Shown here piece by piece: positions 59,012-64,000 of a DNA stretch of 64,000 nt. The stretch lies in the NCBI GenBank assembly GCA_021018995.1, contig CM037598.1:47755185-47819184 (forward strand), given 5' to 3'. The notes beneath the pieces are model-generated. The model did no database searches and was not told where the DNA came from. It saw only the letters and a program-made list of their open reading frames with translations. The position numbers were made by a program, and so were the translations under genes. How positions within the stretch are numbered: position 1 is the stretch's first letter; each line of letters begins with the position of its first letter. This stretch comes from Chloranthus sessilifolius (lineage: Eukaryota > Streptophyta > Magnoliopsida > Chloranthales > Chloranthaceae).

Positions 59012-59536
59012 ATGTACATAGAAGTGTGCATCAATGGAAAAAATACTCGTGCCATGGTTGACACGGGGGCGACGCATAACTTCATCACAGACAAAGAAGC
59101 ATGTCGCCTAGGATTGAAATTGGAGCAAGACTCCAACCAGATAAAGGCCGTGAACTTTGAAGCGCGCCCCATTGCTAGAATAGCAAAGGGCGTACTTGTG
59201 CAGATAGGGCCGTGGACTGGATCGACAAACTTTATGGCAGTACAGATGGATGATTTCAAAGTTATTCTTGAGTTGGAACTCCTACACCAGGCGAAAGCCG
59301 TACCCATGCCGTACCTCGGATCAGTGTGCATGTTTGGAGAGGAAAATCCTTGTATGATCCCCGTCATTCAGAAAGGCAAAGAAGTGGAGAGTATTGAGTT
59401 TATCTCGGTGCTCCAACTCAAGAAGGGATTGAAGAAGGGAGAACCTACATTCCTTGCTACGCTGATAGAAGAGAACACGACAGGGTCAGTTGAACTTGTG
59501 CCAGTGAGGGTGTTAGGGCTACTAAGGGAATTTTAA
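59012..59536 (+). pseudogene. Nested element aspartic protease
   Basis: The catalytic motif AMVDTGATHNFI is intact (Asp at about 59,060), with VNFEARPIARIAKGV and LELLHQAKAVPMPYLGS downstream. It ends at a stop (59,534) where a Gln/Glu-rich linker would lead into RT, so it is separated from RT by decay. It is clearly different from the VDSGSC protease of Gypsy2. Confidence 0.88.
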
Positions 59537-59554
59537 GATATTATGCTGCCATAG

Positions 59555-60253
59555 TTGCCGAAAGTGCTACCACCTAGGAGATCAGTGGATCACCAGATCG
59601 AGTTGGAACCAGGTGCAAAGCCGCAAGCTAAAGCTCCCTACAGAATGGCTCCTCCAGAGCTAGCCAAATTGCGTCGGCAGTTAGATGAGTTATTGGGGGC
59701 AGGGTTCGTTCGGTCATCAAAGGCCCCATTCGGCGCTCTAGTTCTTTTCCAGAAGAAACATGATGGTAGCCTTCGGTTATGCATCGATTACAGGGCTTTG
59801 AATAAGGTTACTGTCAAGAATAAGTAGTCAGTGCCATTGATTGCCGATTTATTTGATCAGTTGGGCAGTGCGAGGTACTTTACCAAGCTAGACTTGAGAT
59901 CTGGCTATTATCAGGTGAGAATTGCCGAGGGAGATGAAAGTAAAACTACTTGTGTGACAAGATATGAAGCTTTTGAGTTTTTGGTGATGCCCTTTGGGTT
60001 GACTAACGCTCCAGCCACATTTTACACTCTGATGAATGAGTTGTTCCATGCCTACCTCGACAAGTTCGTGGTGGTGTATCTAGACGATATCGTTGTATAT
60101 AGCAACACATTGGAAGAACATCTCAGCCACCTCCAAATCATCTTCAAGATACTGCGAGAAAATCAGCTCTATGTCAAGAAGGAGAAGTCTTCATTTGCAC
60201 AAGAGCAGATCATGCTTTTAGGGCATCGTATTGGAGGAGGAAACATCAGCATG
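59555..60253 (+). pseudogene. Nested element reverse transcriptase, fused in frame to Gypsy2 integrase leader
   Basis: The sequence reads [53 protein letters not shown], a stop at 59,826 (Tyr expected), then FTKLDLRSGYYQVRIAEGDE, MPFGLTNAPATF, the active-site box VVYLDDIVVYS (about 60,075-60,110), and FAQEQIMLLGHRIGGGNISM. The frame then continues into Gypsy2-type sequence up to 60,549. A normal member would go on into PEKV and the RT connection. Only one stop breaks the polymerase core. Confidence 0.9.
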
Positions 60254-60400
60254 GACCTTGAGAATCCGAATAACATTAACTCCGAGTATATTGCTATCCT
60301 TGAGAATCCGAATAACATTAACTCCGAGTGTTTAAATTTCGGGACGGAATATACTGCTATCCTTGAGAATCCGAATAACATTAACTCCAAGTATACCTTG
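60254..60400 (+). repeat. Three copies of a short repeat at the element junction
   Basis: Three copies of a core of about 33 nt starting CTTGAGAATCCGAATAACAT lie at about 60,257, 60,299 and 60,362. The first spacer adds about 9 nt and the second about 30 nt including TTTAAATTTCGGGACGGAA, wording usually found near the 3' end of gypsy elements. Translated it gives three LENPNNINS motifs. It marks the exact join of the nested RT to the Gypsy2 integrase leader. Confidence 0.85.
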
Positions 60401-61590
60401 CTGGATGGGTATCTGTTTAAAGGAAATCGTTTGTATATCCCTCGTACTCCATTGCATGACTTCCTCATTTGGGAGTTACATGCGGGAGGAATTGTCGGAC
60501 ATTTCGGGCGTGATAAGACTAGTGCGTTGGTTGAGGATAGGTTTTATTAGCCTAGCCTTATGAGAGATGTCTCTAGGGTCGTGAAACACTATCGTACATG
60601 CCAAGTGGCGAAGCAGAATACCGGCTTGTACACCCCGTTACCTTTGCCACACACCTGTGGCAAGACATCTCTATGGATTTCGTGCTCGGACTTTCCAAGA
60701 CTCAACGGAAGCACGATTCCATTTTTGTGGTAGTGGACCGCTTTTCCAAAATGGCCCACTTCTTACCTTGTTCAAAAACCTCTGATGCGGCTCACAAACC
60801 CAAATTTTCGGGGAGGTTGTGCGTCTCCATGGGTTACCCAAAACGATTGTGTCAGATCGAGACGTGAAGTTCACCAGTTACTTATGGAAAACTTTATGGC
60901 ACATGATGGGTACCATGCTCCAATTTTCTTCGGCCTATCATCTTCAAACCGATGGCCAAACGGAAGTCACCAATAGGAGCTTAGGTAATCTCCTTCGTTG
61001 TTTAGTCGGTGATCATCCTAGGACTTGGGATTCTACATTGCCTATAGCCGAGTTTGGATACAGCAATTCAGTCAATAGGTCCCTAGGCATGAGTCCTTTT
61101 GAGGTCGTACTTGGTCATAGGCCTAGGACACCCATTGATTTAATCCCCATATCTACATCCCATCAAGTTTCCAAGTCAGCCAATGTATTTGCACAACACA
61201 TCCATGAATTGCATGCCGAAATTAGAAAAAAAATTAATGTGAGCAATGAACATTACAAGATAATTGCGAATGCGCATAGGCGCTTCAAAGAATTCCAAGT
61301 GGGGGATTATGTGATGGTTCGGGTTAAGCTTGAACGATTCCCATCGGGAGTCACAAAGAAACTCCAAGCCCGCGGTGCTGGGCCTTTTAGAGTTGTGGCA
61401 AGGAGCGGACCTAATGCATATGTTCTCGAGCTTCCATCGGATATTGGGGTCAGCTCTACGTTTAATGTGGAGGACCTAGTTCCTTCTTCGGCCTCAGCCC
61501 CACCCCCACCAACCTCTTCCAAGCAGCCTCGAGCCCACATTTCAGCTCCACCTTGCAACCCCTACCCTTCCCTTCCCTACGGAAGCAGAG
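60390..61590 (+). pseudogene. Gypsy2 integrase
   Basis: The zinc-binding leader reads YTLLDGYLFKGNRLYIPR, ELHAGGIVGHFGRDKT and HYRTCQVAKQNTG (H-H-C pattern). The core follows: LWQDISMDFVLGLSK (Asp), [12 protein letters not shown] (Asp), [18 protein letters not shown] (Glu), so all three acidic residues remain, but a frameshift near 60,820 parts the first from the other two. The C-terminal part has RFKEFQVGDYVMV, GAGPFRVVARSGPNAYVLEL and FNVEDLVP. Stop codons near 60,550 add to the damage. Confidence 0.92.
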
Positions 61591-61775
61591 GAGAGGTGAG
61601 ATCGAAGGGATACTTGATGATTTTGCGGTATCCACCCATGGTGGAGGATTTTAGAAATACTTGGTTAAGTGGTTGGGAAAGCCGGACTTTGAGAACACAT
61701 AGTTAACTGAAGATGAGGTGCGATGCCTGGATCCTGACACGCTCGATCGCTATCACGACGCCGCTTCATCGGTGA
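61590..61775 (+). pseudogene. Gypsy2 chromodomain
   Basis: Taking all frames together, a C-terminal chromodomain is readable: an EGILDD-type start, [24 protein letters not shown] sequence across a frameshift, then LTEDEVRCLDPDTLDRYHDA. The aromatic cage position W in KWLGKP survives. The frameshift near 61,615 means the native frame is lost. A chromodomain after integrase defines the chromovirus branch. Confidence 0.8.
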
Positions 61776-61800
61776 TGAAGCCTTTTCGGTCTGGGAGAGT

Positions 61801-61958
61801 TGACGGGGACGTCGACATTGGATACGGACCGTTCGCGTGTAACGACATTGGAAGAAGCGGAATGGAGCGTAAAGAAGAAGAGAAGAATTTGCGCATCTCG
61901 ATCGATCGAAGCCCGTATTTCGATCGATCGACGACGGTGAGAAAAGGATTCAACTCTG

Positions 61959-62010
<52 letters not shown>

Positions 62011-62730
62011 CCAATTGATTACCCCTTTTGATCGATCGATTTAATTTCGATCAATCGATCGAGTGTCACTTTCGATTGAACGAAATCGCGCGAGAATGAA
62101 TTTTTTTTAGAATCCGAACTTAAGTTTTAGGAGCAAATTTGTCTTTCTATTATGTTTATTTTTGTTTTAGGGTTTTATTTTAGGACCTCCTATATAAGGT
62201 CTTCCTTGCTTGAGATGAGTAGTGCCGGAGAGTGAATCTTCGTGTCCCGAGAAGGGTTTGGTGTGAAGCCCAAAATCTATCTTCTTTCTATCCCTTTCTT
62301 TGATTTTATCTTTTGCTTGTGTATCAATCATCAATAGCCTAGATTCTGCCTAGAAAACCATAAAACCTAGTTTCCATTAGAGCCATTGATTCAAACCCAT
62401 CTCACAAATCCTAAATCCAGCCATCCGACTAGAAACGCCCTGATATTCAAAACCCTGAAGAAAACCAGCGATCCCATTATTGAACTACGAGCGCCTTAAT
62501 CTGGAAACCTAGAGTTCTACCTCTAGGACCGATCCACACCGCAAATCTAACAGATCTAGCGTAAAGGTTGGACCCTTTTCTGAACCCAAACGTGATCTTT
62601 CATATGGAAAATAATGAAGCCCTAAGGTAAATGCGCTATTTTCAGGTTTATTGTTCGAATTAATTTAATTTAATTTCGGCAATTAATTAATTCATCGCAT
62701 TCACATAGTCTAGGGTCTTGTCTTGCGTCA
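61801..62730 (+). repeat. Gypsy2 3' LTR
   Basis: The LTR is 930 bp, starting TGACGGGGAC and ending TTGCGTCA. It has the same CGATCGATCGA palindromes and a (TA)n run (61,967-62,006), and a TATA box TATATAAG at 62,191-62,198. It lacks about 52 bp just after the TATA region relative to the 5' LTR. Confidence 0.93.
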
Positions 62731-62735
62731 ATTTT

Positions 62736-64000
62736 TATCAAAATCATATGATTTACCATTTAAATCCTACGATTCAAATTGAATCCCAGGCTCAACAATT
62801 CGGTTTATGTAATAAATCATAAATTGATATAAATGTGACGATTTATATATTGAATCATACGGTTTGATTCAAATCCTACGATTCAGAAGAATCTTACGAT
62901 TTGATTCATATGGGGTTTTGCTGTCACAGATTGACAATTGACCCGATTTTTTATATATTTTTTGTTCACTTTTTGCCTTTTTTTAAGAAAAATATATATT
63001 ATTCAAGTTCTTTTAGTTCACTCTTATAAACTATTTCTAGGATTTTTTCGTGTTCTTCAAAACCATTTTTAAAAAAGATATTTCTATAGCATGAACATGG
63101 ATGCGGTCCCCGTTTGTTGCGAATGCTCTCTTATGTCGAGGGGTTTCAAAGGGACGCGTGGTTTTGATGTTTGAAGGTCTTTGGTAGACAACACATCTTA
63201 GCTAATTTTTTTCATGTTTGAAGTAAAGGGCCCATTATTTATTTATTTATTTTTATTGTTGATAGATTGATCTCCAAAAATCTTGATGATTGATCTTTTA
63301 TAGATACATATATAGTTTTCAAACAACATTGAAACGTCAAAGAATTGGGACCATTGAAAACCTATCAAGTTATCTTCCTCATTGTCCAAGATCATGCAAT
63401 TTTGACATGAATTGAATAAGTTGTGGGCATGATACATACAATATGAAGCCACATGAATAATTGGGTAAAAGAAATCTTTAGTTTAACTATTTATTTTATT
63501 CGAAGTGGTGATTAGGACTTACTACCATATAGCTGCTTCAATTAGAAGTTTGTTTAGCGATTTTAGTTGGCAGCAGAATGTTGCTCAAGGAGTCTTGGAA
63601 AACTAGTTGCTACATTTTTCATCACTTCCTATATAAGATGCTTATATGAGGGCGGTGGTTTTGAATGAAATGGTTTATTATTATTTGTAGTTGAACTTAT
63701 TGTCCTTGGATGTTCAGCTCTCCCCTATTTTCTGAGATGTGTTCTTGAGTTTAGTCAACTTCCTGGTTTTTCTGAGCTATTCCCAGAAAAACTCAGATTC
63801 CTGTGTCCTTGAGTTTCACTTTCCTGGTTCAGAGGTATAAATTTACCTTTAACTTTTTGAGCTCAGAATCTGAGCGAGTGTTTTGCTCGGAATCATTCTG
63901 TCGTTTTCACTTAGAAAAGCTCAGAAAGCACGAAAAACCGAGTAAACCTTGCAAATGTAAGAAAAGCTCAGAAAGTGCTGGGAAACACCACTTTTTGAGT
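62736..64000. other. Intron 5 continuing to the window end, with short repeats
   Basis: Positions 62,745-62,920 are built of AATCCTACGATTCAAAT and AATCATACGGTTTGATTC words in both orientations. Positions 63,700-64,000 repeat AGCTCAGAAA and its complement TTTTCTGAGC, suggesting an inverted-repeat element cut by the window end. No continuation of the hydrolase reading frame was found, so exon 6 lies beyond. Confidence 0.45.

Larger units (their letters stand above)
57134..60253 (+). mobile_element. Partial Ty3-gypsy element nested in Gypsy2
   Basis: It has a 5' LTR (57,134-57,854, TGTGACATTGG to CCGTGACA), a PBS TGGTATCAGAGC (57,857-57,868), gag, protease and most of RT, then stops inside RT at about 60,253, where Gypsy2 sequence resumes. 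RNase H, integrase and the 3' LTR are gone. Its proteins belong to a different gypsy group from Gypsy1 and Gypsy2. The truncation looks like a recombination or template-switch event and not a normal insertion end. Confidence 0.88.
52884..62730 (+). mobile_element. Gypsy2: plus-strand chromovirus-type Ty3-gypsy retrotransposon in intron 5, carrying a nested partial element
   Basis: The LTRs at 52,884-53,908 and 61,801-62,730 begin TGACGGGGA and end GCGTCA. The duplication ATTTT lies on both sides (52,879-52,883 and 62,731-62,735). The PBS TGGTATCAAAGC (53,913-53,924) is one base off the initiator tRNA-Met match, and the purine tract CTGGGAGAGT (61,791-61,800) precedes the right LTR. Gag, protease, RT, RNase H, integrase and chromodomain follow in order, interrupted at 57,134-60,253 by another element. 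Stops and shifts in protease/RT/integrase mean it is dead. It is closely related to Gypsy1: the protease and integrase wording is nearly shared. Confidence 0.95.

Noticed and set aside
57134..60253. Reading the nested element as a complete insertion
   Set aside because: No 3' LTR, RNase H, integrase or matching 5-bp duplication was found at the right border.
62736..64000. Search for hydrolase exon 6
   Set aside because: No frame gives the expected family sequence after the nucleophile elbow, and intron-like repeats fill the interval.

Overview
This window is nuclear DNA of a flowering plant. The evidence is spliced genes with GT-AG introns, plant-type Ty3-gypsy elements primed by initiator tRNA-Met, hAT and Mutator-like MITEs, an L1-type LINE, and a plant mobile domain (PMD) gene. 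Large introns packed with transposable elements suggest a big, transposon-rich genome (a woody or magnoliid-like angiosperm would fit), but the species cannot be read from the sequence. Layout, left third (1-28,900): repeat-rich intergenic DNA. It holds AT-rich and GCGC-rich repeats, a broken PMD/coiled-coil gene (6,501-17,549), and a Tat-like non-autonomous LTR element (A, 9,249-16,882) sitting inside an exon of that gene with a GTTGC target duplication. A second, truncated Tat-like element (B, 18,292 to about 23,030) follows, then LTR debris with three kinds of degenerate tandem repeats, and an 892-bp hAT-like element with an 8-bp duplication. Layout, right two thirds (28,970-64,000): one host gene on the + strand, an alpha/beta hydrolase whose first five coding exons (149 codons, through the GRSMG nucleophile elbow) are intact. 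They are spread over 23 kb, and intron 5 runs past the window end, so the 3' half (catalytic Asp and His) is not here. Its introns are full of insertions whose order can be read from target-site duplications (TSDs). Intron 2 carries a MULE-type foldback MITE, an inverted pair of hAT MITEs, and a hAT element holding a second hAT MITE. A minus-strand chromovirus (37,577-46,003) has landed within the hAT element's own TSD, and a LINE sits inside one of its LTRs. Further right in intron 2 are a SINE-like unit and two copia/TRIM-like LTR-PBS junctions. Intron 5 carries a plus-strand chromovirus (52,884-62,730) that landed beside an older gag fragment and contains a partial third gypsy element whose RT is fused in frame to the outer element's integrase. 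None of the LTR elements looks intact: all have stops, frameshifts or missing domains. The only gene that looks functional is the hydrolase. No CRISPR array, rRNA gene or convincing tRNA gene was seen.
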